A DNA stretch of 64,000 nt from Streptomyces lydicus. Its GTDB lineage: Bacteria; Actinomycetota; Actinomycetes; Streptomycetales; Streptomycetaceae. The position numbers and the translations under genes are program-made. Shown here one piece after another: positions 18,031 to 28,200 of this stretch (the first letter of the stretch is position 1; every line of letters starts with the position of its first letter). Under the pieces are notes generated by a model. That model saw only the letters and a list, made by a program, of their open reading frames with translations. It was not told the origin of the DNA and made no database searches. The stretch lies in contig NZ_JNZA01000001.1 of the NCBI RefSeq assembly GCF_000717345.1, forward strand, positions 124,001 to 188,000. The letters are read 5' to 3'.

Positions 18031-19327
18031 GGGCCAGCTCCTTGTCCGCGCCCTCCGCACCGTCGCCGTCGGCGGCCTCGGGCGGGGTCAGGTCGTCCAT
18101 CTCCCGCAGTGCCCGGTTGCGCAGCGAGACCAGGACCAGCACGACGTACGTCGCGCCGAAGGCCAGCAGGGTCCAGCGCAGTCCGATGCCGTGGATCGCC
18201 CAGCCGGCCACCAGGATGCCGACCGGGGCGGCGCTCATCGCGACGGCCGAGGTGAGCGCGAAGACCCGCCCGAACAGGGCCTGCGGCACCTTGTTGAGCA
18301 TCACGGTCGACAGGACCGGGTTGAGCGGCCCGGCGGCCAGCCCCAGCAGGAACGAGATCGCGATGGACAGCACCGCGCCCGGCTGCCCGCCGAGCGCCAG
18401 CCGCAGTCCGCCGATGACCAGGAAGCAGCCCAGCAGCGTCCAGCGGCGGCTGGTGAGCACCCGCTTGCTGACGGGGCCGTACAGGAACGTGCCGGCGACG
18501 GCGCCGCAGCCGGAGGCGGCCACCAGCCAGCCGAGGTACTGGCCGCCGCCCAGCACCTGGTCCGAGTAGACCGGCAGGATGACCGGGGTGAAGGCGTCGT
18601 CGAGGAAGTTGGTGACGAACACGAACGAGGTCATCGCGCCGATCACCGGGAGCTGCTTGACGAGCCGGAGCCCCTCGGTGAGCTGCCCGACGAAGCCCGG
18701 CCGCTCGGCGGCCGGAGCGACCGGTCCACGCGGTACGGCGACCCCGACCAGCAGCGCGGACAGCAGGAACGTCGCGGCGTCCACGTACATGCCGACCACC
18801 GGCCCGGACACCGCCGCGAGCAGACCGCCGAGCGGCGCCCCGACCAGCAGGCCCAGCCGCGGGGCGCCCTGCATCCAGGAGTTGGCGCTCTCCAGCCGCA
18901 CCCCGGCCCGGTCGGCGAGCGCCTTGAGCAGGCTCTGCCGGGCCGCGCCGGTCGGCGTGGAACCCAGGCTGCGGACGAAGAGCAGCCCCATCAGCACCGG
19001 AAGGGCGAGCCCCACCGTGTCGTTGAGCAGCGGGATCAGCCCGATGACGGTACCCGCGAGCAGATCGCAGACCACGCTCATCCGCTTGCCGCCGATGCGG
19101 TCGATCCAGACCCCGCCGACGGCGCCCGCGAAGATCAGCGGCAGCGTGTTGGCGAAGCCCGCCAGGCCCGTGGAGACGGAACTGCCGGTGACCCCGAGCA
19201 CGTACAGCGGAATGGTCACCACCGTCACGGCATTGCCGAACGACGACAGGTAGTGGGCCAGCAGCAGGACCACCAGCGGCCGGCGTTCCGGCACCGCGGC
19301 GCCGCCGGGCCCGGGGGGCGAGGTCAT
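18023..19327 (-). CDS. MFS transporter (EntS-like), probable product exporter
   Basis: The protein is 434 residues with about 12 membrane segments in the MFS_3/EntS style used for siderophore and peptide export. The loop between helices 2 and 3 reads GGVWIDRIGGKRMS, the usual G-x3-D-R-x-G-x-R-x motif. It lies inside the NRPS operon, coupled at both ends by overlapping codons, so it most likely pumps out the cluster product and may give self-resistance. ATG 19327 has AGGAG just upstream (on the minus strand) and overlaps the stop of the preceding gene by 4 bp. Confidence 0.85.
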   Translation of the reverse strand: MTSPPGPGGAAVPERRPLVVLLLAHYLSSFGNAVTVVTIPLYVLGVTGSSVSTGLAGFANTLPLIFAGAVGGVWIDRIGGKRMSVVCDLLAGTVIGLIPLLNDTVGLALPVLMGLLFVRSLGSTPTGAARQSLLKALADRAGVRLESANSWMQGAPRLGLLVGAPLGGLLAAVSGPVVGMYVDAATFLLSALLVGVAVPRGPVAPAAERPGFVGQLTEGLRLVKQLPVIGAMTSFVFVTNFLDDAFTPVILPVYSDQVLGGGQYLGWLVAASGCGAVAGTFLYGPVSKRVLTSRRWTLLGCFLVIGGLRLALGGQPGAVLSIAISFLLGLAAGPLNPVLSTVMLNKVPQALFGRVFALTSAVAMSAAPVGILVAGWAIHGIGLRWTLLAFGATYVVLVLVSLRNRALREMDDLTPPEAADGDGAEGADKELARD

Positions 19328-21099
19328 CGGTTCTCCTGTTCCGCACCTTGGGTGCTGGCGAAAAGCTGTTCCAGGTACTCCTCCGAGACGCCCGCCCGGC
19401 CCGGGACCTCGGAGTCCGGGATGCCGGTCGGCGTCAGCGGGTTGCCGCGTGCCAGCAGCAGGTCGGTCAGGCCGGCCAGGGTGGTGTGCTCGGTGAGGTC
19501 CCGGGCGCCGGCCGGGAAGCCCCGGGCCGTCAGCAGCCGGGCGAGCCGGACGGCCAGCAGCGGGGTGCCGCCACTGGCGGCGAACGCGTCCCCCGGGTCG
19601 GCGGACGGGATGGCCAGCGCCTCGCACCAGGCGGCGCGCACCTGCTCGGCGGCGCGCCGTGCCGGGCTGCCGAGCGGGGTGTCGGGGGAGGTGGCGAAGA
19701 CCTCGACCAGCTGGAGCAGCCGCCGGGCGAGCCGGTCGATGGTCTCCGGCTCGAACAGCGCGGTCCGGTACTCGAACCGCCCGTAGACGAGGTCGCCCAG
19801 GTGCCACCAGGCGACCGTCGCGTCCATCGAGGAGATGCCCTCGGGCACCGCGTTGGCGTAGACCGTGGCACCGGGCACCGTGTAGGACACCGTCTCGGCG
19901 AGGTCCAGGTGGACGAGCATGGTCCGCAGCAGCGGATAGCTGTGCACCGACCGCTCGGGGGCGACGGCCCGGACGATCTCGCCGAACGGCGTCTCGTGGT
20001 GTTCCGCGACGGCGGCACCGGCGGCCTGGGTGGCGGCCATGAAATCGTGCGGGGTGGGCTCCTCGGGCAGCCGGATCCGCAGCGGCACATTGGTGAGCAG
20101 GAAACCCACCAGGTCCTGGACGGCCGGCTCGCTGCGGGTCACGCTCGGCACCCCGAGGAGGATGTCGCCCGCACCGCTCTCCTCGTACAGCAGCGCCGCG
20201 TAGACCGCGGCCATCGCGTTGGCGACGGTGCTGCGGGCCTCCTTCGCGCGGGCGATGAAGGCGGCGGCCGTCCTCTGGTCCAGGACGAAGTTGTACTGCC
20301 GTCCGGTGCGGTCCTCGGACTCGGGGGAGTGGTCGTACGGCAGCAGCGGCCGGTCCGGGAGGTCGGACAGGTACGTGCGCCAGAACGCCCGGTGCCGCTC
20401 GCCGTGCCCGCTCTCGAAGTAGTCCCGCTGCCACTGCGCGTAGTCGCCGAACTGCACCGGCAGATCGGGCAGTTGGGGCTCCCGGCCTTCCCGGACGGCG
20501 CAGTAGGTCTCCAGCAGCTCGCTGTTGAGCCGTACGTACGACCACTGGTCGGTGAAGGAGTGCGGCATGGTCTGCACGATCTGGTGGTCACCGCCGCCCA
20601 GGTCGGCCACCCCGATCCGCAGCACCGGGTCCCGGGCCAGGTCGAAGGGGCGCCGGACCTGCTGCCGGATGAACTCCGCCCGGCGCCGCTCCCGTTCGCC
20701 GTCCGGCCCGTCGGACCGGTCGGTGAAGGTGAGGTCGGCGCCCCGCTCCGGGTGCAGCCGCAGCACCGGCCGTGCGCCGTCCGTCTCGATGGCCGAGCGC
20801 AGCAGCTCGTGCCGGCCCACCACGACGGCCACCGCCTCGCTGAAGGCATGCCGGTCGAACTCGCCGAGGAAGCGCAGCCCGAACCCCAGGGTGTACGTCG
20901 TGGTGCCGGGGTAGAGCTGGTCGAGGACCCACAGCCGTTCCTGGTCCATGCCCACGGGGAAGGTGTCGCGCGGCCCGGGGCGGGGCCGCAGCGGCTGCTT
21001 GCCGGAGCGCTGCTGCGACAGCCGGGCCAGCAGCGCGGCCCGCTTCTCCGGGGCGAGGCCGGCGAGCCGGGCCGCGAGCGCCGACTCCGCCGCGCTCAT
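19324..21099 (-). CDS. Condensation-domain protein with a serine-less carrier-like tail
   Basis: The protein is 591 residues. An N-terminal helical leader (SAAESALAARLAGLAPEKRAALLARL, residues 2-27) resembles NRPS linker helices. A C domain follows (about 45-475), but its HHxxxDG motif reads PHSFTDQ near residue 180: the second His and the Asp remain while the first His and the Gly are replaced. A C-terminal 75-residue segment aligns with a carrier domain, but the site normally GG(D/H/T)S reads GGTP near residue 509, so there is no phosphopantetheine serine. The tail is therefore either a decayed PCP or a structural recognition domain. Its start overlaps the monooxygenase stop (ATGA). Confidence 0.8.
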   Translation of the reverse strand: MSAAESALAARLAGLAPEKRAALLARLSQQRSGKQPLRPRPGPRDTFPVGMDQERLWVLDQLYPGTTTYTLGFGLRFLGEFDRHAFSEAVAVVVGRHELLRSAIETDGARPVLRLHPERGADLTFTDRSDGPDGERERRRAEFIRQQVRRPFDLARDPVLRIGVADLGGGDHQIVQTMPHSFTDQWSYVRLNSELLETYCAVREGREPQLPDLPVQFGDYAQWQRDYFESGHGERHRAFWRTYLSDLPDRPLLPYDHSPESEDRTGRQYNFVLDQRTAAAFIARAKEARSTVANAMAAVYAALLYEESGAGDILLGVPSVTRSEPAVQDLVGFLLTNVPLRIRLPEEPTPHDFMAATQAAGAAVAEHHETPFGEIVRAVAPERSVHSYPLLRTMLVHLDLAETVSYTVPGATVYANAVPEGISSMDATVAWWHLGDLVYGRFEYRTALFEPETIDRLARRLLQLVEVFATSPDTPLGSPARRAAEQVRAAWCEALAIPSADPGDAFAASGGTPLLAVRLARLLTARGFPAGARDLTEHTTLAGLTDLLLARGNPLTPTGIPDSEVPGRAGVSEEYLEQLFASTQGAEQENR

Positions 21100-22223
21100 C
21101 GGGCACGCTCCGCGGGTATGCAGGCGAACAGGGCGGGCAGCGCGGCCAGCACGTCGTCGGTGGGCAGCCCGAAGTCCACCAGGAAACCCACCTCGTCGGC
21201 GCCCGCCTCGCGCAGCAGGCCGAGCACCCCCGCGGCCTTGTCGGGCGTGCCGAGGAGCGAGGGGCCCTGGAGGAAGTTGAGGTAGGCGCTCTCCAGGAGC
21301 ACCGCCTCGTCCTCGCCGGACGCGGCCGTCTGACTGCGGTAGGCGCGCAGATAGCCGTGCATGGCCGGACGCAGGTAGTCCTCCAGGTCGGGCCGGTCGC
21401 TGACGTGGGCGTGCACCATGACCACCACGTCGCCGTCCCCGGCGTGGCCGGCCTCCCGCCAGGCCGCGCGGTAGCCGGCGATGTTCTCCCGCAGGACCGG
21501 CAGTGTCTGGCCGAGCAGTGCGGTCATCACGCCGTAACCGGCCCGGCCTGCGGCGGCGAAGGTCTCCCCGTGGCCCGCTGAGGTGAGCCAGACCGGGAGG
21601 TCCGGCCGCACGGGCCGGGGCCCGGTGCGGACCGATGCGGTGCCCCCCGCGGTGGTCGGATGGCTCACCGCCTCACCCCGCCAGTGCGCCCGCACCTGCT
21701 CGATGATCCGCAGGGTGTCCGCGCGCCGGTCGGCGTAGTCCGTACGAGCCAGCACGAAGTCGTCCGGGTGCCATCCGCTGGCGAAGGAGATGCCGCTCCG
21801 GCCGCCGGACAGGTTGTCGACCACCGACCAGTCCTCGGCGATCCGCGCCGGGTGGTGCAGCGGCGCGGCGACGCTGCCGGCGCGGATCTGCAGGTTCTCG
21901 GTGCGTACGGCGACCGCGGCGGCCAGCACCGCCGGATTCGGCGAGTGTCCGCCGAAGTCCACGAAGTGCCGCTCCGGCAGCCATACGGCGTTCAGTCCGG
22001 CCGCGTCGGCCTGCACCGCCGCGTCGAGGACGAAGCGGTAGTACTCCTGAGGGGAGACCGTGTCCGCGCTGGCGAAGAAGTACAGGCTCTGCCGGGCGGG
22101 TGCGCCCGGCGTCTCGGCGGCGGCCGCCGGCCCGGTCCGGGCGGCGCGGCGGCGCATCTCCTGGCCCAGGACGCGCCGTTGTTCGGGCGAGAGGGCGGCC
22201 AGTCGCTGGGAGAGGTCGTTCAC
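21096..22223 (-). CDS. Luciferase-like flavin monooxygenase of NRPS/PKS type (MupA/TIGR04020-like)
   Basis: The protein is 375 residues. A leader helix typical of NRPS/PKS-associated proteins (LSQRLAALSPEQRRVLGQEMRRRAAR) precedes an LLM barrel beginning LYFFASADTVSPQEYYRFVLDAAVQADAAGLNAVWLPERHFVDFGG, the signature of the natural-product luciferase-like monooxygenases often embedded in modular synthases. LSGGRSGISFASGWHPDDFV is the conserved FMN-side segment. It is expected to use reduced flavin and O2 on a carrier-bound intermediate, for example hydroxylation next to a carbonyl or insertion of oxygen. Here it is a separate gene directly after the PKS, its GTG start overlapping the PKS stop (GTGA), so it probably acts on the PKS-bound chain. 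Confidence 0.85.
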   Translation of the reverse strand: MNDLSQRLAALSPEQRRVLGQEMRRRAARTGPAAAAETPGAPARQSLYFFASADTVSPQEYYRFVLDAAVQADAAGLNAVWLPERHFVDFGGHSPNPAVLAAAVAVRTENLQIRAGSVAAPLHHPARIAEDWSVVDNLSGGRSGISFASGWHPDDFVLARTDYADRRADTLRIIEQVRAHWRGEAVSHPTTAGGTASVRTGPRPVRPDLPVWLTSAGHGETFAAAGRAGYGVMTALLGQTLPVLRENIAGYRAAWREAGHAGDGDVVVMVHAHVSDRPDLEDYLRPAMHGYLRAYRSQTAASGEDEAVLLESAYLNFLQGPSLLGTPDKAAGVLGLLREAGADEVGFLVDFGLPTDDVLAALPALFACIPAERAR

Positions 22224-25210
22224 GGGGTCCCTTCGATCTCGTCGAGCAGCCGCAGCAGTTCGGCGTCGTCCCGCGCGGCCGCGAGCTCCTCGGCGCGGCT
22301 GATGAAGGCACCGAGGTCGGAGTGCTCGTAGAGGTCCCCGAGTGCGACGCCGAGCAGCAGCGTGTCGTTGACGACCGTGAGGAGCTGGGCGGCCTGCAGC
22401 GACGTACCGCCGAGGGTGAAGAAGTTGTCGGACGGCCCCAGCGGCTCGCCGCCGAACGCCTCCTGCCAGATGGCGGTGATCGCGACGGCGAGGTCGCCGG
22501 CCGTCTCCGCCGCGTCGTCCGCGGGAGTGGACGGCTCCGGCTGCGGCACCGGCGCGAGGACCGGGGCGGCGGCAGCGGCGGGCCGTTCGTGGGGCAGGGC
22601 CCCCGTCGCCTCGATCCAGTGCCGGGTGGCCGCGAACGGGTAACGCGGCAGCGGGACGGGCGAGGTGACCTGGGGGACGTCGAAGTCCACCGGGCAGCCG
22701 GCCGCCCAGAGACGCGCCAGCGCGTCCTCGTGGGCCAGCGCCTCGTCCGCACCGGAGCGCCCGAGCAGCTCGATGATCGTCGGCGGGTGCTCCAGGCCCA
22801 GCAGGCGGGCGGTGTGCCGTACGGGGTTGGTCAGCGCGCGGCCGCCGTGGATGCCGACGACCGCGGCGGGGCGGCCCGCCAGCAGGGTCCGGATCCCGTC
22901 GGCCAGCCGCACGGTCCCGCGCAACTGCCCTGCCCAGTAGGCGGGGTCGGTGGCCTGCTCGGCGGTCAGCTCCGCGCCGGTGCGGTTGGAGATGACGGTC
23001 AGCCGGGGGGCGGACAGCGGCAGGGTCGCGAGGAACTCCCCGAACCCGGCGGCGGCCTCCTCCATCGCGCGGGAGTGGAAGGCGTGCGCGGTCTCCAGCC
23101 GTTGCGCGGAGAGCCCGCGCCCGGCGCAACGCCGCTCCAGCTCGGCGACCGTGTCCGGGTCGCCGCCGAGCACCGTGGTGTCGGGGCCGTTGACGCCGCA
23201 GACGTCGGCGGGCAGCCCGGCGGCGAGGTCGCGGGCGGCGTCCTCGTCCAGCGGGACGGCCAGCATCGCCCCGGCCGGGGCCCGGCTCATCAGCGCACCG
23301 CGCCGTACGACGGCCGCTGCCGCGTCCTCCACGCCGAACACCCCGGCGTACGCGGCCGCGGTCAGTTCGCCGACGCTGTGGCCGAGCAGCGCGCGCGCCC
23401 GTACGCCCCGGCGTTCCAGCCGCCACAGGTGCGCCAGGCCGACCACGAACAGCAGCGGCTGCACCACGGAGGTGTCCAGCAGCCGCGGGTCGTCGCCCTC
23501 CCAGGTCTCGAAGCCGCGCAGATCGGGGCCACCGGCCCGCAGCACGGCGGCGTACAGCCGGGCGAGGTCCTCGCCGAAGCGGGGGTCCTCGGCGGCCGAC
23601 GCTCCGGTGCCCGTCAGGCGGGTGCCCTGCCCGGGCAGCAGCACGGCCACCGGGGCGTCGGCCACCGCCGGTGGCGCGTCGGCTCCCTTCGCCGTCTCCA
23701 GCAGCCACTGCCGCAGTTGTTCGCGGGCGGCGGCCGGGTCGGTGGGCAGCGCGGCGGCGGACCGGCGGGCGAGTTGGCGCCGGCCGTGCCACAGGGTGCC
23801 GAGCACGCCGGGGAGGGCGCTGCGCGCACCGGGGCCGTCGAGCCAGTCGGCCAGGTCCTTGGCCTTGTCGCGCAGGGCCTGTGGGGTCGCGGCGGAGAGC
23901 ACCGCCACCCGGGGTCGGGCGTCCGGTGCCGCGGCGGGTTCCGGGGCGGGTTCGGCGGGGGCGAGGATCACGTGCGCGTTGGTGCCGCCGAAGCCGAACG
24001 AGCTGACCGCGGCCCGGCGCGGGACCTCGGCGCTCCACGTCGTGGGCTTTCGCGGCAGGAAGAACCGGGCCGCGCCGAGATCCGCGTCCGGGCCGTCGCC
24101 CGGCTGGGCGGCGACCGGCAGCAGCATGTCGTGCTGGAGCGCCAGCACCGTCTTGATCAGGCCGAGCACCCCGGCCGCGCTGTCGGTGTGGCCGATGTTC
24201 GGCTTCACCGTGCCGATCGCGCAGCGGGGAGCGGCGGTACCGGTGCCGTAGACCTCGGCCAGCGCCGCCAGTTCGACCTGGTCGCCGAGGACGGTGCCGG
24301 TGCCGTGCGCCTCGATGTAGCCGATGTCCGCGGGGGAGAGCCCGGAGACCTCCAGGGCCTCGCGGAGCACGTCGGCCTGGCCCCGCGGACTGGGCGCGGT
24401 CATGCCCATCCGGTCGGCGCCGTCGTTGTTGACCGCGCTGCCGACGATGTGCGCCCGGGCGCGACCGGGGCTGTCGGCGAGGTCGGCCGACCGGCGCAGC
24501 ACCACGATGCCGGCGCCGCTCGACGGGACCGTCCCCCGGCTGCCCTGGGTGAAGCTGCGGCAGCGGCCGTCGGGCGCGTAGATGCCGCCCTCGGGCCCCT
24601 CGTGCTCGGGCCGTTCGACCGGGAAGACGGTGATCCCGCCCGCGAGCGCCACATCGCATTCGTAGGTGAGGAGACTGCGCACGGCCTGGTGGACGGCGAC
24701 CAGGGAGGTGGAGCAGGCCGTCTGCACCGTCATGCTCGGGCCGGTGAAGCCGAGCCGGTAGGAGAGCGCGGTGGCGAGGAAGTCACGGGAGTTGCCGAGC
24801 ATGATCTGCTCGGTGCCGTGGGCCCGTACGGTCCGCTGGTCCGGCAGCACGTTGCGGTGCAGGTAGATGTCGGGGCCACCGCCGACGAAGACGCCGACCC
24901 GGTCGCCGGCGCGCTGGGTGTCCAGGCAGGCGTCCTCCATGGCCTCCCAGACCAGCTCGGCGATCACCCGGTGCTGAGGGTCCGTCAGCGCCGCGTGGGC
25001 GGGAGCCATCCCGAACAACTCGGCGTCGAACTCGGCGAAGCGGTCGATCTGCCCGCTGAGCAGCCTGCCGTTGTCGGTCCGTTCCCCCCGGGCCGCCGGC
25101 AGCGAGACCTCGCCCCCGGCGAGACGGGCGAGGAAGGTCTCCGGATCCGATGCGCCCGGGGCCCGCAGGGACAGCCCCACCACGGCCACGGCATTGTCCA
25201 GCTCTGTCAT
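22220..25210 (-). CDS. Type I PKS module, KS-AT-ACP (malonyl type)
   Basis: The protein is 996 residues. The ketosynthase (about 5-430) has the catalytic triad: Cys in TACSTSLVAVHQ (near 165), His in EAHGTGTVLGD and His in KPNIGHTDSA. The acyltransferase (about 515-830) has GHSVGE (near 611) and the AHAFHSRAME box, whose HAFH residues point to malonyl-CoA. The carrier (about 900-975) has FFTLGGTSLQ with the phosphopantetheine Ser near 935. No ketoreductase or dehydratase is present, so the extension should leave a beta-keto group unless the following monooxygenase or another enzyme changes it. ATG 25210 has AAGGAGAA upstream. It follows the C-A-PCP gene by 70 bp. Confidence 0.9.
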   Translation of the reverse strand: MTELDNAVAVVGLSLRAPGASDPETFLARLAGGEVSLPAARGERTDNGRLLSGQIDRFAEFDAELFGMAPAHAALTDPQHRVIAELVWEAMEDACLDTQRAGDRVGVFVGGGPDIYLHRNVLPDQRTVRAHGTEQIMLGNSRDFLATALSYRLGFTGPSMTVQTACSTSLVAVHQAVRSLLTYECDVALAGGITVFPVERPEHEGPEGGIYAPDGRCRSFTQGSRGTVPSSGAGIVVLRRSADLADSPGRARAHIVGSAVNNDGADRMGMTAPSPRGQADVLREALEVSGLSPADIGYIEAHGTGTVLGDQVELAALAEVYGTGTAAPRCAIGTVKPNIGHTDSAAGVLGLIKTVLALQHDMLLPVAAQPGDGPDADLGAARFFLPRKPTTWSAEVPRRAAVSSFGFGGTNAHVILAPAEPAPEPAAAPDARPRVAVLSAATPQALRDKAKDLADWLDGPGARSALPGVLGTLWHGRRQLARRSAAALPTDPAAAREQLRQWLLETAKGADAPPAVADAPVAVLLPGQGTRLTGTGASAAEDPRFGEDLARLYAAVLRAGGPDLRGFETWEGDDPRLLDTSVVQPLLFVVGLAHLWRLERRGVRARALLGHSVGELTAAAYAGVFGVEDAAAAVVRRGALMSRAPAGAMLAVPLDEDAARDLAAGLPADVCGVNGPDTTVLGGDPDTVAELERRCAGRGLSAQRLETAHAFHSRAMEEAAAGFGEFLATLPLSAPRLTVISNRTGAELTAEQATDPAYWAGQLRGTVRLADGIRTLLAGRPAAVVGIHGGRALTNPVRHTARLLGLEHPPTIIELLGRSGADEALAHEDALARLWAAGCPVDFDVPQVTSPVPLPRYPFAATRHWIEATGALPHERPAAAAAPVLAPVPQPEPSTPADDAAETAGDLAVAITAIWQEAFGGEPLGPSDNFFTLGGTSLQAAQLLTVVNDTLLLGVALGDLYEHSDLGAFISRAEELAAARDDAELLRLLDEIEGTP

Positions 25211-25280
25211 GCCGGTTCTCCTTCCATTACGTACGACCTGCTCGGCTGCGGTCCGCTCGGCGGGACCCGCAGGGGCGGCC

Positions 25281-28200
25281 TCATGCGTCTGTCCGCGGGG
25301 CGACCGCGGCGGCCAGCCGGCGGGGGGTGGAGTTGCGGAAGATGTCCCGCAACCGGATGGCGGGGTAGTTCTCCTCGCGCAGGGCGGTGGCCAGCAGCAC
25401 GGCCTGCACGGAGGTGCCACCGAGGTCGAAGAAGTTGTCGTCGGGGCCCACCGGAAGGCCCAGGACCCGCTCCCAGAGGGCGGCCATGGCCGTCTCGGGG
25501 CCCGAGGTCTCCGCCGGGGCGGGTGCCGAGGAGGGCTGCGCGGGCCGGGGGTCGGGCAGCAGTGCGGTGTCGAGCTTCCCGTTGGCGGTGAGGGGCAGTT
25601 CGGGCACGGCGGTCAGGGTGGCGGGCAGCAGATAGCCGGGCAGCCGCTCGGCGAGCCGCTGCCGGATGTCCGCCAGCTCCCGGGGCGCGTCGGTGACCAC
25701 GTAGGCGTCGATCCGTGCGGTCGCCGGCCCGTCGGGGGCCCGTACCAAGGAGGCGGCCGCGCGGACCCGGTCGTCCTCCAGCAGGGCGTGCCGGATCTCG
25801 CCGAGCTCGATGCGGTGCCCGCGGATCTTCACCTGGTCGTCGCGCCGGCCGAGGTACTCGATCTGCCCGTCGGGCAGGAACCGGCCGAGGTCGCCGCTGC
25901 GGTAGAGGCGGGCACCGGGCGTGCCTGTCAGGTGGTCCTCGGTGAAGCGTTCGGCGTTCAGTTCCGGCCGGTCGAGGTAGCCCTGGGTGACCCCGGCCCC
26001 GCCGACCCAGATCTCGCCGGGCACGCCGGGTGCGGCCGGGCGGCCGCGGTCGTCGCGTACATAGAGGTCCCACCCGGGTATCGGCCGCCCGATCGAGCGG
26101 CTGCCGCGCAGTGCCTCGGCACGGTCGACGGGGTGCCAGGTGCAGAAGACGGTGGTCTCGGTGATCCCGTACATGTTGACGGGCCGGCAGACGTCCTCGG
26201 GGTAGCGGTCCAGCCAGGGCAGCAGCACCCCGCGGTCGAGGGCCTCCCCGCCGAAGATCAGCAGGCGCACCGCCAGGCCGCCGGCGCGGAACGCCTCGGT
26301 GTTCACCAACTGCGCGAACGCCGAAGGGGTTTGGTTGAGCACCGTCACGCCCTCGGCGCGCAGCAGCTCGTGGAACGCCTCCGCGTCGCGGGAGACGTCG
26401 TAGGGGACGACGACCAGCCGGCCGCCGGTGAGCAGGCACCCCCAGATCTCCCAGACGGAGAAGTCGAAGGCGAGCGAGTGGAAGTACGACCAGACGTCGC
26501 GGACGCCCGGCGCGTACTCCTCGCGGGTCGCGGCGAGCAGGGCGGCCACATTGCGGTGGCTGACCCGGACACCCTTCGGGCGGCCGGTCGAGCCGGAGGT
26601 GTGGATGATGTACGCGGTGGCCTCGGGGTCCACGACGGGCAGCGACAGCCCGGGATCCTCGGGTGCGGCGTCCGGTGCGACCCGGTGCAGGCCGGGGACG
26701 TCCGAGAGCAGCCCGCCCTCGGTGACGACGGTCCGCAGCCCGGTGTCCTCGATGACGAAGGCGAGGCGCTGCGGCGGGTAGTCGGGGTCGAGGGGGACGT
26801 ACGCGGCGCCCGCGCGGAGCACGGCGAGCACGGCGGCGATCTGCCCGACGCCCCGGTCCAGACAGACCCCGACCCGGTCGCCGGGGCGGACCCCCGACTC
26901 GATCAGCGCGAGCGCCAACTGCCGTGAGTGCGCGTCGAGTTCGCCGTAGCTGGCGCGTTCGTCCCGGCAGACCACGGCGGTGCGTCCGGCCGCCTCGCGC
27001 ACCCGGTGCGCGAACAGCTCGGGGAGGGCCGCCGGTGGATCCGTGAGCCGCGCGCCCCGGCCGGTGGCGAGCAGAGCGGTGAGTTCCTCGGCCGGCAGGG
27101 TGTCCACGTCGTCCAGACGCCGGTCGGGGTGGTCGGTGAAGTGGGCGAGCACCGCCGTCAGTTGGCGGAAGAAGAGGGCGGCGGCCTCCTCGGTGACCAG
27201 GGCCCGCTGGTGGCGCAGCAGCATCCGGATCCCGTCCGTGCGCCCGTGCTCCTGGTACAGGCCGAGGGTCAGCGGGAAGTGGGCGGTGCCCAGGCCCTGG
27301 TCCTCGTGCGGGACGGCGTGCCGGTCCCCTTCGCGCAGTGCGGGCAGCGTGTCGATGGCCGACACGACCAGCTGGGGCGCGGTGAGGCCGGCCCCCGGCA
27401 GTACGGAGGACAGCGGCAGGTCGGCGTCGCGGTACGCCTGCACACCGCGCTGGTGCACCTCCCGCAGGAAGTCCGCCACCGTGGCCTGCCCGTCGAGGAG
27501 GACCGGGACGGGAGTGGTGTTGTTGAAGTACCCGACGGTCGTGGCGTGCGCCGGTGAACGCCGCGAGACGGTGGTGCCGATGACCGGGCGCGCGGCGCCG
27601 GAGTTGCGGCCGAGGACGAGGGCCGCCGCGGCGAGGACGGCCGAATAGGGGGTGACTCCCAGTTCGGTGCCGAGGTCGCGGAGGCTGCGGTGCAGCGCGG
27701 CGGGGAGCAGCGCCTCGGCGACGCCACCGCCGGTCGTGTCTCCGGCTCCGGGGGCGTCGCCGGCGGCGCCCGCCCAGTCCAGGGAGGGGACGACGTCGGC
27801 CGTGGCCAGCTCGGCCCGGATCTCGGCCGCGCGGCCGGCGCGCCGGGGCAGCCGGGCGCGGGCCGCGGCCGCCCAGTCGGCCCAGTCGGCGGCGGGCTCG
27901 GTGGTCTCGTCCGTCAGCACACCGCGCGCGATCAGTTCCATGGACCGCCCGTCGACCACGAGGTGGTGGGCGATGAGCACGAGGTCGGCGGTGTCCGGCG
28001 CGTACCGGAGCAGGACGGCCCGGCACATCGGCCCCTTGGCGAGGTCCAGGGGCCGGGTCAGCTCCTCGCGCAGCCGCAGGCGGGCGGCCGCGCCGTCCGG
28101 TGCGTCCGCGACCTGCACGGAGCGCAGCTGCGGCGGGTCCGGCGCGGCCTCCAGGAACCACGCTCCGTCGTCCTCCACCACGCGGGAGGCGAGTACGGGG

